A DNA stretch of 64,000 nucleotides from Haberlea rhodopensis (GCA_907163345.1 CAJQUN010001325.1:1-64000); one strand, 5' to 3'; shown: positions 23,216 through 36,197, counted from the stretch's first letter. A program made the numbers and translations. Notes: generated by a model not told the origin, from the letters alone.

Positions 23216-24990
23216 CTCTATATTGATGATATGTTAATTGTGGAAAGCAATATAGAAATCATCAATGTATCAAAGTAAATTTTGAAGAAACATTTTGACA
23301 TGACAGATATAGTGCGCATATGTAATACTTGGATTTAGTTTCCAAGATATCTGAATGGTGAAATCTCATAGTTAATTATATTTTCAAATTTTTTAAGCTT
23401 TTGTGCTTAAATTTCAAGTTTGCAAGAAACAGAATCTTGAACTTGCAATTTTTAAAAATCTAGGCGCTTAAAAGTTGAATTGTGAATTAAAGTTGAAAAT
23501 TTCTTCTAGTTTCGAATTTGTAAGAAATAACGCTAAGTTTTTTCAAGGTTTCTTGGAAGAAATTCCATGTTGGCAAAAACATATGCCTGCAATTATACAT
23601 TGTGTCAGCACATATGCTGTAGAAACGACACAATATAGTATGTAAAATGGTAAGTCTAGACATGTAAGTCTTATACATGACACCATATAACAATGACATA
23701 TGCATAACCTTAATTGGTTGTGTGAGAAAATCGCGGATACGCTTATTAATGATTAACCAAGAGATCATGTAAACGGTTTATCAAGGGGAATGTGATTAAA
23801 ATCCCAAAATTAAAAATCTTGTAGTGGATACCCAACCTTGTTGACTGGAGATCCCAAGATCAATGTTGAAAAGGAACAACCAAATTATGAGATTGGATAA
23901 TTACCTTGGAGATTAATCTCCAACCCCTTCCTAGGGTAAGTGGTGTAGCCTTCAAAAGGGGCATGTGGATAGGCGATTGTCTTAAATGATTCATAAGACA
24001 TGTAAATACATATGTTGGAGTATACCGGGATACTTTTTTAGAAGATTGCCCACGTAAGTGCGAAGTGTGACCGCTTCAAAGATGGAAAGCACTAGTGAAA
24101 CTAAGCATGGTCTAAGGCCGAAATTGACACAACCGTGAGAAACCAATACGAAAGTTAGAATTGTTATGATATGAGTTCAATTGTCTAGGCTTACACCAAT
24201 GACTAAATAGTTCAAACCTAAAAGTTATTAAGTGAAGTAAATCCGATTAAATAGGAAGGCTCAAAGCCGCAAGCTACCTCTCCAGATGTTATAGCAATTC
24301 GTTAAAGGCGCTTATTTGCATTCTTACATTAATTTAATTCATGTGGGGGATTGTTGAAAAAAATATGCTTAATGAATTGAAATTAAGCATGGAATAGTCG
24401 AAAAAATACGAATGGAGGAAAAACAGGTAAAACCCGGTGCTGCCGACGTGCCCTGCCTGGGTAATTATTGGGCAGTAGAGGCATTGAGTGCAGGCGCTTG
24501 AGCACCTCGTTTTCTTTACAAAATTGATGAAACTAGTTTTTCTGAAGGGCTATATATCCTTTTGCGTATTGTTGCGTTTGTTCATATTAAAAAAAAAACT
24601 TTCAAAAGATGCATTTTGATGACGTCTATTGTTTTAATATAAATAGAACACCATTTGACTTAAAATACGTTTTTCCATAGATTAAAACACAAGATCAGAG
24701 CAAGAAATTCTAAGAAAATTTCTGAACATTCATCAAGTTCATCTTTTTCAAAGTTGAATTCCTTTAAGCTTTTGTGTTTAACGACTCGTGATTTGAAGTG
24801 TTTTTATTACGAATCATAGTAGATGTATCTTGGGAAGCAAGTTACCATTCAAATCGTAAGCACATTACAAGCTAGTATTGTTTTAAGAAGGAAGATTAGA
24901 AATTCCGCCTCGACATTCTTCATTTATTCCATTTTCACCTTCCCATACAAGATACCAACACTATACTATTATTGGTCGAAGGTCATTTGG
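23206..24990 (+). mobile_element. Decayed copia retrotransposon fragment
   Basis: At 23215-23330 the plus strand reads LYIDDMLIV, then a degenerate stretch with one stop, then KKHFDMTD, the catalytic YVDD region of a copia reverse transcriptase. After about 1 kb of non-coding sequence, ATGTGGGGGATTGTTGAAAA at 24341-24360 looks like a polypurine tract followed by an LTR start (TGTTGAAAA, about 24353). The far end of that LTR was not found. The copy is old and internally deleted. Confidence 0.55.
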
Positions 24991-25131
24991 AAAATCATAT
25001 TTATAAAAAAATTGTTATTTCATTTTATTTAGTTTTGTCAATGTCAAAATTTTAGTTTCTTAAAGTTGTCATAAATCCTAAAATTTACCATTTACCAAAA
25101 AAACACTAATTATTATTCTACTCGAGAGGTG

Positions 25132-25142
25132 TGATATAAATA
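25132..25142 (+). promoter_or_regulatory. Candidate TATA box of ELOF1
   Basis: GATATAAATAG lies upstream of a region that reads as a spliced 5' UTR. A donor-like AAG/GTATTT near 25240 and an acceptor-like TTACAG near 25937 would remove about 700 bases before the start codon at 25965. Confidence 0.5.
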
Positions 25143-25964
25143 GAGTGAAATAGTATCTAGAAGAGATACGGTCCCTCCCCGCATGCTCCTGATTCCCAGT
25201 TCGCGAATTCCTGCCTCAACCTGCAATCGAGAAATTCCAAGGTATTTTCTGGTTCCTCCTCCTCCTGCTCAACACTATTTTTCGTATAGTTCTTGCAAAT
25301 TTTCCTTTTGTTTCTTTGAATATATTGTGTTGATCTTGATTTATTCGGTCTAAATAAATTTATTCTGTATGGATTTTCTTGATTTCGAAAATACATAGTT
25401 TCGATCGTTGATATGTGATAATCGACCGTGTTGAGAATCCGTGCGTCAGATTTTGCTGTGGGATTGGGTAATGGTTTAGGGTTTTCAAATTTAATTAAAA
25501 AAAACATTGTTAGGTTAATTAGATAATTATATGTTTTTGGATACGAGATTTTCTTTAGTTTAAGCTTCTGGATTAGAATTAGAGGATGAAGCTGGGTTTT
25601 GAGAAACACCCAAAATACTTTGACAGCCATACCAGAGAACCCCCACCCATGGAACAAAATATGAACTTCTTGTATGGAACATTTATGCTGGTAATTTTTT
25701 CACTGCTCCGCCGAAATATCCTCATCATTTTTTAATTGTTAGAGTGCCCATTTCTCAAAACATTAGAGATTAGTAGGATTAAATTTCCACTGGCAATTAT
25801 GCATATGGATACCTCTGTTACTAACCCACCATTGTGGTGTTAACTTTATTAGTCTATATGTATCCCGGAATTAGTTGTATAGTTGATGTTTCTCGGATGA
25901 CGCTAAATATTAAACTTTGACCTCTCCTTAGTTACAGGAGTACACATAAATTTAACTGAAATAT

Positions 25965-26712
25965 ATGGGTAAGAGGAAGTCAAGGGCGAAGCCACCACCA
26001 AAAAAGAGAATGGACAAACTTGATACTGTTTTCAGCTGTCCGTTCTGCAGCCATGGCACCAGCGTGGAGTGCCGCATGTAAGTGGTTTACAAGCTATTGG
26101 ATATGTGGAATATGTATGTCTGAATCGAGGAAGATATTCATTGGTTCCTTGCGCTAGTTCATTCTTGCTCGTTTTTTCATGATTTTTTTTACCTGTTAAC
26201 CTGGGTAATGAAACATCATCATACTCTATTCAGTGATATGAAGAACTTGATTGGCGAAGCATCATGCCGGATTTGCGAAGAGAGCTTTAGCACCACTGTA
26301 ACAGGTGTGCACATTTACACACCTCGTTCTGAAAAAAATTAGCTACCTAATTCTCACACTATTAGCCCCTGGGAAACCATGTTATAATTATACTTTATCG
26401 TTGATATTTACATTCTGAAAGATGCTATATGTGACCCATTTGGGAAAATCCGCACTCGCTATTTTCACTCCCTGCTCCTCCCAACAACGATTAATATGTG
26501 CATTCGGGATGTGAACTAACTGTTTGTTTTAAACTGTTTGCAGCATTGACAGAGCCAATAGACATGTAAGTAAAATAGAAAAACATTCTTTTGTAGTTTT
26601 ATAAGTAGTTAATTTTCATACTAAAGCGAAATAATCACCCCCCAACAGATACAGCGAATGGATTGACGAGTGTGAACGTGTCAATAACCTAGAGGATGAA
26701 GAGGGTACATAG
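25965..26712 (+). CDS. ELOF1: Transcription elongation factor 1 homolog (ELOF1/Elf1)
   Basis: Four exons, 25965-26077, 26234-26304, 26544-26565 and 26649-26712, give 89 residues, the normal size of this small factor. It begins MGKRKSRAKPPPKKRMDKLD, the basic tail, followed by a four-cysteine zinc site C25-x2-C28 and C49-x2-C52, and ends in an acidic YSEWIDECERVNNLEDEE. ELOF1 binds elongating RNA polymerase II near the downstream DNA and helps transcription through chromatin and repair. All zinc ligands are present. The third exon is only 22 bases long. The stop codon is the first three bases of a tandemly duplicated segment. Confidence 0.95.
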
Positions 26713-26925
26713 ACAGACTTGGGAAGTTATTCCATTGTAAAATTTCTTCCAGATCAGCCTAAAAACCCAGTGATTTCGTGTCTTTGGACACACAACATCC
26801 GGTATGTATGCGCGTGTGCGGTGATATATATATATATAGACGGACTTGGGAAGTTCTCCCACTGTAAAATTTCCTTCCTGATCAGCCTAAAAACCCAGTG
26901 ATTCCGTGTCTTTGGACACACAACA
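26710..26925 (+). repeat. Tandem duplication of the ELOF1 stop and 3' UTR start
   Basis: A segment of about 88 bases starting TAGACAGACTTGGGAAGTT (26710-26797) recurs as TAGACGGACTTGGGAAGTT (26837-26925), with about seven differences and a period of 127 bases. A (TA)n run closes the gap before copy two. Confidence 0.85.
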
Positions 26926-26929
26926 AGTA

Positions 26930-27834
26930 TGTGTTTGTATATTCGTGCGCTCGTGTGTTTGTGTATATATATGTATTGTGTTTTAAGTTTTATGGTAATG
27001 TTGAATGTTCTTTAGTATGATTTAAAAAAAAAAGAATGTTCCTTAGTGGATGGCTGGATGGTAATGATTTCACTGTTTGAGTAATTTTAAAATTCTTTAA
27101 ATGAACATTTTATTTATTTCAGTTGTTTTTAAACCATTTTGTTTGATGCCATTGTAAATATACTAGCATTAAACTTTTTGTTGTATTTTCTTTAAATTAC
27201 CGCTGATACTTTTATCTTAATATAATTTTATTTGCCTAATAAAAAAACTTTAAGGTGAGGAAAAAAATTTATTTAGGTTTTAACAGGAAATATATATTAT
27301 GTTATTAAAATTAATAGAAATACATTATTATCTTGTGTATAACGGTTGATCCAATTTTCTCTTCCTAATATAGTATTTCATGCTTTTTATATATGTGGAT
27401 TTTAATAAATAGGATCATGTATTAGCGAATTGAACAATCTAAACAATTTAAACATTTGACTCGAGATTAATTTTTTAGTTTGAGCTTAATTTGGTTACAC
27501 AGCTTATGAAAATCCCTTCAATGTTCATATTATTTTTATTTCACTAAAAAAATAGTAAGTATCAATTAAATATGCTATATTAAAAACTAAATAAAAGTAG
27601 TTTAGTATTGTGATATTATCTATTGTTTATTATTAAACAAAAAATTATAAGTTGACTTATTTTTAATATATATCAAATTTTCCCCATAACATGCATCTTA
27701 ATAATAATATTTTTACAAATTAGAAGTTATTAAAAATATTTTATCAATGAAGAATATATATATATATGTGTGTTAATGTCCCTTACAACCCCTTCTTACT
27801 TACTAAAATAAAATGAGTTATTAGCAACGAACAC
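26930..27834. other. AT-rich spacer
   Basis: Very AT-rich with short (TA)n runs. No gene or delimited element seen. Confidence 0.5.
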
Positions 27835-28940
27835 ATTACACTTATGTGGTTTGAAAATATGCAATTTATCTAGTGGTTTTCAAAATAAGCAATTTACCCA
27901 ATTTGGTTTGAAAATAGGTAGTTTATCCCCTATGGTTTCTGAAAATAGACAGTTTACCCATGTGATTTATGAATAGTGCAAAATACTACATCCGTGGATG
28001 CTATGGGCATAACCAAATTTTTTTTATCTGGTGAGATAAAATTTGTCCTGAAGTAGATACATATACATAAAAAAAACAATATGCGATATATTATATTAAC
28101 TTGAGAAACAAAAATATAAAATATTGATACTATACAATAAAAACATATAAAATACTATTTAAATCGCAACCTACAATTCTTAAAAATATCAAACTTAGCA
28201 ATTATGAACTCGATATCAATGGTTAGAGCAATCTTCAACTCAACATAAATAATCTTGGTATTGGTTAAAAATTTAATTTCTATTCTCTAACAAAATAAAT
28301 CTCCTTATGTTTGAAATCGAGCTTTCAGCTATTTTCTTCTTTCGTACGGATAAATTACTAAAACCAGGATTTATGATTTATCCACAATTAAATTCATGAA
28401 CAAATTGTCTTAACTGTATCCAAATTCCAAATGCTACATTAATTGTAGCTGAAAAACTAAGCTATTCAACCGTTCACTGAATAATCAAATAACCTTACTA
28501 GTAAATTGAATGAATTGCTGTCGTCGTTGCTTTTGCTAAAAACACAAACCTCAAAATTGGCAAAGTTACTCAATCGTTCTTCTCTTCTGTGACCCAAACA
28601 ATAAACCTAAATAATGATAGGATTTGTAGCGTAAAACAAGCTTTTCTAATTTATTTGTGATTTAAGCTGGGTTTTTAAAAATTTTTGAGCTGAAAAAACT
28701 AATGTATTTGGGTTGAGATTTCTAATATTTATTGCCCCAATACCTTGAAAACTAATACTTAAAATTTTTATTAACCGAAAACTTAAAAACTAATACATTT
28801 AACCTAAGCTGGGAAATACCCGACTTTTGCTTATATATGCTATGTATTACGAACTATAAGATAAAATATATATTTTAAAAATCACGCAACATAAATTATC
28901 TATTTAATGACAAACTGGGTAAATTGCTGGTTTCGCCGGT
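27835..28940. repeat. Fold-back repeat relative of 16938-17325
   Basis: Units such as TGGTTTGAAAATATGCAATTTAT repeat at 27848-27990, and inverted counterparts (AAATCACGCAACATAAATTATC, AAACTGGGTAAATTGCTGG) occur at 28880-28935. About 850 bases of AT-rich sequence with no recognised gene lie between the arms. Confidence 0.55.
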
Positions 28941-28987
28941 TATGTTTGTGAACCCTTCGAGGGAAAACAAGTCGACGGTGGACGCCT

Positions 28988-29830
28988 ATGGGTCGGCCGC
29001 CCAGCAATGGAGGTCCCTCTTTCCGCTTCAATCATGCCGAGGTAACTAACGAAACCCTAGTCCCGCTCATCTCTGATAAAGCGATATCTTGTTGATTTTG
29101 AGCCAGTTCTTTTTTCTAAGCGTCAGAACTTTTGTGGAACTATAATTTACTCATGCTATGTTACGAGTTTCTTGATTTCACTTCGTTCTTGAAGTATTAC
29201 TTGGCATTGTCAATTGAATTCGGTTGAGTTGAGTGGACAAATGATGCAGTATTGCTTAGATGGAAGGCCTGATTCATTTAGATATATTTTTGGCAATATT
29301 TCTATGGGGTTTGTTGAATGATTTTTTTTTTTTTTTGTGGAACTATACTGCGTAGTATTTTTTGGTACACATGATAGTGTTTCCTTTGTTTCAGATTTTG
29401 TCCAGTCTTTATAAACTTAGATCAGGGACGATGTGCCAGTAATAGTCTCTAAAACTCTCTATCTCAATTGAAGAAATTGAAAATCTGCAATTTTTCTTAA
29501 AATTCAAATCCAAGCTCCAAACCACATATTAATCCACAAATGGATAGAATTTCTGAATCCGATCCAGGCAACACTATAGTTATATTATGAACATGTATTT
29601 ATCAAAAATAGTTTACCATGTAAGATTGTGAATCGGTACCTTCTGTTTTCAAATGCTTGAAAGAACAGTATGTGTGATTTAGCGTATCAACTTAGGTTAT
29701 CTCGCAAATGGCATGAAATTCATGGCACTTTTAATTGAATTTGTATTTTCCATGCAACATCTCCATATTTGTCTCCGTTCGTATACCACGCCTGAATATA
29801 AAATTCATCATATCTTCTGGGAATTGTTGC

Positions 29831-29868
<38 letters not shown>

Positions 29869-32800
29869 TTTTAATTCAAAGGTTGTGGAGATGGATTCAA
29901 TTTTGCAAGCACATGGTTATACGGTGCCTTCTCACGAAATACTCGAAGCTATTGCTCAAAGGTTCAGGTAGGAAGTCGATGCATATTACCTTCATATTAT
30001 AAAATTATGAATTCTAACATTTGCAATCTTAATGTTGATATAGTAATACAGCTGAGAGATCTGGGAAGGTGGAAGTTTCAGCTAAACAAGTAACTGACTT
30101 GTACCATGTTTAAGTTTTTCTAATATCTGTAAACTTCTCGTTGACATCAATTTTGATACAGGTCTGGAACTGGTTCCAGAACAGGCGATATGCCCTTCGC
30201 GCTAAAGCAACCAAAGCTCCAGCTCCTGAGCAGGTATACACGCCTCCAATTCCTAGAGATGATCAAGCTGTAATCAGAAATTCGCCCCAGACTCCTCAAC
30301 CCCAGCCCATTCACTCGAGTATTACCAAGTCCCTCTTATGTTCCAAAATTTTTAATCATTTTCTGTCTTGAATTAGCTACCTTGATGATTGCTTGTATTG
30401 TAATTTCGTCCAGATACAGTGAAGCCTCAAGTCACTCATTCTCTGCCTGCTCCATCAGGTAGCGATGTTAAAATGATGGCATTGCCTTCTCTTTCTTGTT
30501 CTTCTCGAGCTCCGTGTTTCAATATGAAATTATTCTCATTGCCTTTGATCATTATGCAAGTATATATGGTAACCTTTGTATTTCCCTTCCCATGCATTTG
30601 TACTTTTTTTATGCTAGCCTTGCATCTGAGCTTTCAATGGTGGTGTCCATTTGGGGTGAAGGAACAAATTGCAAAATTCAATTATAATTTTCTAAAATAT
30701 AAGTTTGGCCTTCCGAAATACTTTTAGCTGTTCCCAACCTAAATTAGAACCTTAGAGGCTTACCCCTGACGTCCATGCTCTGTTTCATTCGAATTGCTTT
30801 TTCTTTCTTTGAAGACACGGGAATTATGATGATAAATCTCATCTTCTTTTTTCCTCATGCCCATCAGTTTTCATGTCTAGTATGTTTGAACTCTTATCTT
30901 TTTATTTTTCTCCATTCTCGACATTCATATTTTTCAAATAGATCCGAGAAAATTAGATCATGGACATGGAGTTTGTTGTAGTAGATCCCCGTCTAAAGAA
31001 AAATTATGTCGTGAAATTGACTTTCTACTGCAAGTGCCAAACAGTAGTAGTTAATCTTTTATTCATGTGCGGCATATGTGATATACTTGCAGATTCTATT
31101 AGTTTGCGTTTTTATTAAGTGGTGAACTCAATTGAATTAAGCTACCATATCTATTGTTAAAACTCCAATAAGCGAATAATTCACCTCACAGGATGCAACA
31201 TTTGCTGAATTTGTTGATGCAAGTTTTCTTACACATTTGGACAATTTTTGCTTTATCTTTGTGTATGTCTTTTCTTCCTTCAATTTCTTCTTCTTGCCTT
31301 AAACATGTTCACATATCTTTTGATTTTTTTCCGATTTATTCTTATTTGAACCTTTCTTTCTTCTTTCTTCGAGATTGATGTTTACATCCTAGTGGATTGA
31401 CCAAGTAGTTATTTTTTAGCAGCACAAAATGCTAGCAGGAATGCTTCTGATAATTCTCAGATGGAATTTGAAGCTAAATCTGCCAGGGATGGTGCATGGT
31501 TAGTTTATTTGGACTTGCATTTTTATTTGCTTGGACTTTTCCGTTTTTATTTGTTGGATATATTTCATTGGATGATCCGAGGTAACTACTATTTCCTATT
31601 TGTGAAGTGTGGCGATGCTGAGCAAATGTATTCCTTTTGTCAGGTACGATGTTGCCTCATTTCTATCGCACAGATCCTTAGAGACTGCGGTTCCGGTAAT
31701 TCTTCAAGCCCTTTTTAAAGTTAATGAGGAAATTTTTTGCCTATTTTGTATTGCCATGAATATTCATGGCTGTTGTCAATGCTTTGTGCATGTACTTTTG
31801 TCACCTTCATAATTTTCTTGGCGTGTAAGTAAGCTCCTGTAAGCAAGCTCTTGCTTGTATCCATTAGCTGCTTTTCTTTTCTCCATAAAGCAGACTGTCA
31901 TTATCCTGATTCTGTTATCCTTAAGGTTATGTTTGGATTGAAAGATTTGAATTTCAAATTGCTCACTCAAATCCATCGTTTATGTTTGGGTGAACAATTG
32001 AAGTGGACATTTCAAATTTATCATCCTTCTTGCATGCATGTTATTTTGTATTTTGGGAGGATTTGAAATAACAATCATCTACATGTCATTTCAAATCCAT
32101 TAATTTCAAATTATTAGATTTCTAATCCCTTCCTTCAAATCAAATCATTTCAAGCCAAATGCTATCTATCCTGATTCTGTTATCCCTAAAGAATCCCCGA
32201 GTTCTGGTTTTTTGTTGATGAATCATGTTAAGAGCTATAGACCTTGTGGTTCCAAAATCTTCACAGACGATAACAAAGCCATTATACTTTCAGCGTTAAC
32301 TCATAATGACCGATTCTAGTTGACAATCTCAGGAAGTTCTTGTTCGTTTTGCTGGATTTGGCCCAGAAGAGGATGAATGGGTCAATATCCACAGGCATGT
32401 GAGACAACGATCACTGCCATGTGAGTCATCAGAGTGCGTAGCTGTTCTGCCGGGAGATCTGACACTATGCTTCCAGGTGCACCTTTAGCAGTAGTGCGAG
32501 TACTAAAAAAATCTTCAGTCAATATTTCATAAAAAGTTTATTTTGGCTTTATGTCCGATATTATCTTCTAAGATCTTCTATTTTCTAGGAAGGGAAAGAG
32601 CAGGCATTGTACTTTGACGCACATGTTCTTGATGCACAAAGACGGAGGCATGATGTAAGAGGTTGTCGTTGTAGATTCCTAGTCCGATATGATCATGACC
32701 AAGCTGAGGTATCAAAATATATCCATATTTTATATGCAGTCATGAAATTAATTTCAATCTCATATTTTTATTGCCACCAACAAAATAGGCCAGTGATAGA

Positions 32801-33281
32801 TCTGTTAGTTTTTTGAGTCACATCGAATGAATGAGAGTGAATCTTTTTTCTCTCTCTCTTGAATAATCTCGGACAGGAATCTGAACTAATCGGTACCTCT
32901 TCTCCCGCCCCTCTTTAGGAAATAGTTCCTCTCAGAAAGGTTTGTCGTCGACCTGAAACGGATTACAGGTTGCAGCAACTTCATACCGGTTCTGCAAATG
33001 AGAATCCACGGAAAATTGGTTTGGATCTTCATGTCTCGAATTCTACAAAACTCAACGTCCCAGAGGAAACCCAAAAGCAGCCAAAAACTGAGGAGCATGT
33101 AGATGGAGGAAGAGCCGTTGCTTCTCCTGTTACTCCTTCCCTTCCTCTTGCAACAGTTGAATCAACATTGGTTCCTTCAAACACTACGGAGACTAGCAAT
33201 GAAACTGCTGTTGTGAAATCTAATCCTTCAGATGCTGCCACTGTCCCTAGTGGCTTGAATATAAGCATACAACAATGCTAG
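28988..33281 (+). CDS. SHH2: SAWADEE homeodomain homolog (SHH2-like)
   Basis: Ten exons keep frame with GT-AG borders: 28988-29041, 29882-29967, 30044-30089, 30162-30318, 30414-30458, 31423-31498, 31644-31695, 32333-32476, 32589-32708 and 32919-33281. They give 380 residues. The start MGRPPSNGGPSFRFNHAE is typical of SHH proteins. A homeodomain spans about residues 18-78 (VWNWFQNRRYALRAKA is helix 3). A proline-rich linker follows. The SAWADEE domain covers about residues 144-278 (FEAKSARDGAWYDVASFL, FAGFGPEEDEWVN, RCRFLVRYDHDQAEEIVPL). In Arabidopsis, SHH1 reads H3K9 methylation and recruits Pol IV for RNA-directed DNA methylation, and SHH2 is its relative. The tail is low-complexity S/T/P. 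The call between SHH1 and SHH2 rests on the N-terminus and is less sure than the family. Confidence 0.92.
29834..29866 (+). repeat. (TA)16 microsatellite at an intron 3' end
   Basis: A pure TA run of 33 bases ends 15 bases before exon 2 of the SHH2-like gene, in the zone normally holding the branch point and pyrimidine tract. Confidence 0.95.
31902..32190. mobile_element. Intronic MITE with a long flanking direct repeat
   Basis: Inside intron 7 of the SHH2-like gene, a 242-bp AT-rich segment (31925-32166) has inverted ends (GGTTATGTTTGGATTGAAAG and, from the right, GATAGCATTTGGCTTGAAAT). It is flanked by 23-24-base direct repeats beginning TATCCTGATTCTGTTATCC at 31902 and 32167. Confidence 0.7.
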
Positions 33282-33944
33282 ATTGTGGTTTGCATTGTAA
33301 TTCTCTCTTGTTTATCTTCTATGTTAGCTTCATAAACACTAGATAAAAGAAAAGCTCAGTTCTTCTTCTTGACACCAGTTAAGATGACGTTAGGCAACCA
33401 ATGGATCTCGACCCTCCCTCCCTCCCTCCTGTATTATTGGCCTAATTTTGTTTATCCCTTTGTATGTATGTATATTTTTTTGTTTACACACATGAATGTG
33501 TAATAGAGCGAGAGGACAACCGAAAAAAAAGACATGATTTGAAGTTTTACGCCAAAACTGAGTTCAAGGTGATTAAAGAGTATATTACGAAGGATAAAAT
33601 CGCTTGGAGAAGACTGACGCATGTGTTCGATTCGACTTGATTTTCTATATTGTTTATATTGCCTACGTCAATTCATTGGAATTAAAAACTTAGTTATTGT
33701 TGTGCACATGAATGGTATAACTAGTAAATTGAGCTAGACTGAAAATTGGAGATAAAGTTCAAATATTTTCAGATACTCTTATTCACTTTATAAACCTAAA
33801 CTCATCAACTTCTACTCTCAATAAATGAGCATTAATCCATATATAATGGAGTCCAATTAATTAAGAGGTATTTACGGGTCGGTATCAACTGATGACACAT
33901 AATTTATTTCAGTATGTCAAAATAACTTAAGTTTACATAGGTTC
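33282..33944. other. 3' UTR and spacer
   Basis: The first roughly 200 bases are the probable 3' UTR of the SHH2-like gene, including a CCCTCCCTCCCTCC run near 33413. No other feature recognised. Confidence 0.5.
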
Positions 33945-35925
33945 ATTTTTGGGTAAAATTACAAAAATGACCATGTTGCTTTTTCGTCAATGTACAACCT
34001 TCAATTCTCCTCAATTCTTCTCATTCTCTCGTCAAATTCATTACTCACAAACAAACATCATCGTTGATTTTTTTTTTTATCAATACATTCAACCGCAACA
34101 CCTTATTCAATATTCAAATCATCGTTCCAACAAAAAAAATATTATCAACCTCGCGTTCATGGAAGTCAATGCGCGATGGCCACTGCTACGAAACTCGAAA
34201 ACCCTAGCAATTATCGGATCTGAATTCAGCTCCGACGATAAGAAAAGTTTGTTCAACTCAACCACGACCAACATCAGTCTCAGGCACGATGAAAGGTGCG
34301 GCTGCTCATCCTCTTGGAAACCCTAACAATCTTTCAGATCTAATTTCTGAACGTGCAACATCATTACATTAATCGTGCACCACCATGTTAAATAATTGTG
34401 CACCAACATGTTAAAAATTGCTAAAAAATTGTGCACCCCTTTTACAAAAATCGTGCACCCAATTGCAAAATCATGCAGCAACATGTTAAAAAATCGTCCA
34501 CCCCCATCACATAAAATCGTGCACCCCCGTCACATAAAATCGTGCCGCAATATTTTAAAAAATCATGCGCCCCCATCACAAAAATCGTGATGCAACATGT
34601 TAAAAATTATGCACCCCATGTGTTAAATAAGCGTGCAAATATTTTTAAAACTTGTTAAAAATCGTGCACCCCCTTTACAAAAATCGTGCTACCCCATCTC
34701 AAAAAATCGTGCACCCAATTGCAAAAATCGTGCAGCAGCATGTTAAAAAATCGTGCACCCCCATCACAAAAAATCGTGCAGCAACATGTTAAAATCGTGC
34801 ATTTCATTACAAATATCAAGTGCACCACCATTACAAAAATCGTGCACCCTGCTTACAAAAATCGTGCACCACCATTACAAAATTCAAACGCATCACCTTG
34901 ACAAATATCGTGCACCCAATTAAAAAAATCATGCATCAACATGTTAAAAAATCGTGCACTTCATTACAAAAAATCAAGCGCACCACCACCATTACAAAAA
35001 ATCGTGCAGCAACATGTTAGTGCACCACAATATTTAAAATCGTGCACCCCCATTACAAAAATTGATTTTACCAATATGGTGCACGATTTTTATAAATTGT
35101 GGTGCTCTTGATTTTATCATGGTTGTGCACTTGATTTTTTGTAATGGTGGTGCACGATTTTTGTATATTGATGCATGATTTTTTTTTGTAGATTTATGCA
35201 CAATTTTTTGTACATTCTTGCACGATTTTTTTACACGTTAGTGTACTTAATTATTGTAGCACCACCATTCGCGAGCAGTTCAAATCCAAAATTATTCTGA
35301 AAAACCCAAACAAAATAAAAACCCAAACCATCTGCATAAAATCCATATCTTTCACTAGTGGCGCCAACCCCATCAAAGTTATAATTTCAAATTCAAAATC
35401 AAAATCAAACCTAAAATCTAACATGCAATTGTCCAACTCGGAAATGTTTGCAAGCCACAGATTTGGGAATTGTTATCTGCGAAGCTTTCAGAAGAATTTG
35501 CACGGAACATATTTTCGCACATATGATTTCACGCAGATGGGCAGAGATTCACGTAGATAGATTGGAGAATTTGGGCAGATGATTTCGTTTTCGAACGTAC
35601 ATCACCAGCTCCACATAAAGTTCCAGGATTTATGTGAAGATTCCCCTAGTGCAAGATTCCGATGGCTGCGGCTGTCGGCGGTAATTGGTAGTAGTGGGAG
35701 GGATGTGTTTAAGAACGTGGTGTAGACGGTGGAGACATATGCTCTTGGAGATGGGTAGGAGGGTATTTTGGTAAGAATAAAAGAACTAACAGATTACAAG
35801 TTTTAAAAATTGACCTATGAGAATAAAAGTTTCACAAATGGGTATTATTAAAAAAAGTTGATTTTTTTCCTGGATTTAGTTGAATTATTATTTTGATATT
35901 GATACATTTTTACAATTTTCTCATT
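33945..35925. mobile_element. Repeat element A carrying a CGTGCACC minisatellite
   Basis: The outer ends GGGTAAAATTACAAAAATG and, from the right, GAGAAAATTGTAAAAATGTA are imperfect inverted repeats, and the core is a minisatellite (see 34370-35270). No target duplication could be fixed. A second copy of the right end and similar core motifs lies at about 43590-44830. The ORFs inside are not supported as genes. Confidence 0.5.
34370..35270. repeat. Minisatellite of AAAATCGTGCACCCCCATTAC-type units
   Basis: More than twenty diverged units of about 20-30 bases, each with AATCGTGCA followed by a C-rich or CAACATGTTA tail, run in one orientation to about 35070. They then run in the inverted orientation (GGTGCACGATTTTT) to about 35270, so the array folds back on itself. 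Confidence 0.85.
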
Positions 35926-36049
35926 AATTAAAGGCCTTTCTTTTGGGAAGTGTAATATTGGGCCCATTCAAAATAGTGTCCACTTCCTTTTCTGTTCATA
36001 TATTATCACCCCGTGAACAAATTCATGGTATAATGAGGGGTTATTCTTT

Positions 36050-36197
36050 GCTAGCATATGAACACTATCTCAATACTATATCCAAAGAACATGAATTGAT
36101 TTGAGTATATGAGATCCACATAAATATATGGATCTCGTATACCCAAATCAATTGTGAATCATTAGAACAATTGTTGGGGTAGTGCCCATATACTAGC
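36050..36197. mobile_element. 148-bp palindromic MITE
   Basis: The ends GCTAGCATATGAACACTA and, from the right, GCTAGTATATGGGCACTA are inverted. The centre GAGATCCACATAAATATATG then GATCTC completes a near-continuous hairpin. No target duplication is certain. Confidence 0.7.

Noticed and set aside
30419..31812. Several plus-strand ORFs in SHH2 introns
   Set aside because: They are exon read-throughs into AT-rich introns; the GT-AG exon chain accounts for the coding parts.
34396..35020. Three plus-strand ORFs in the CGTGCACC minisatellite
   Set aside because: The peptides are translations of the repeat unit (PSQKIVHP and similar), with no start context or domain.
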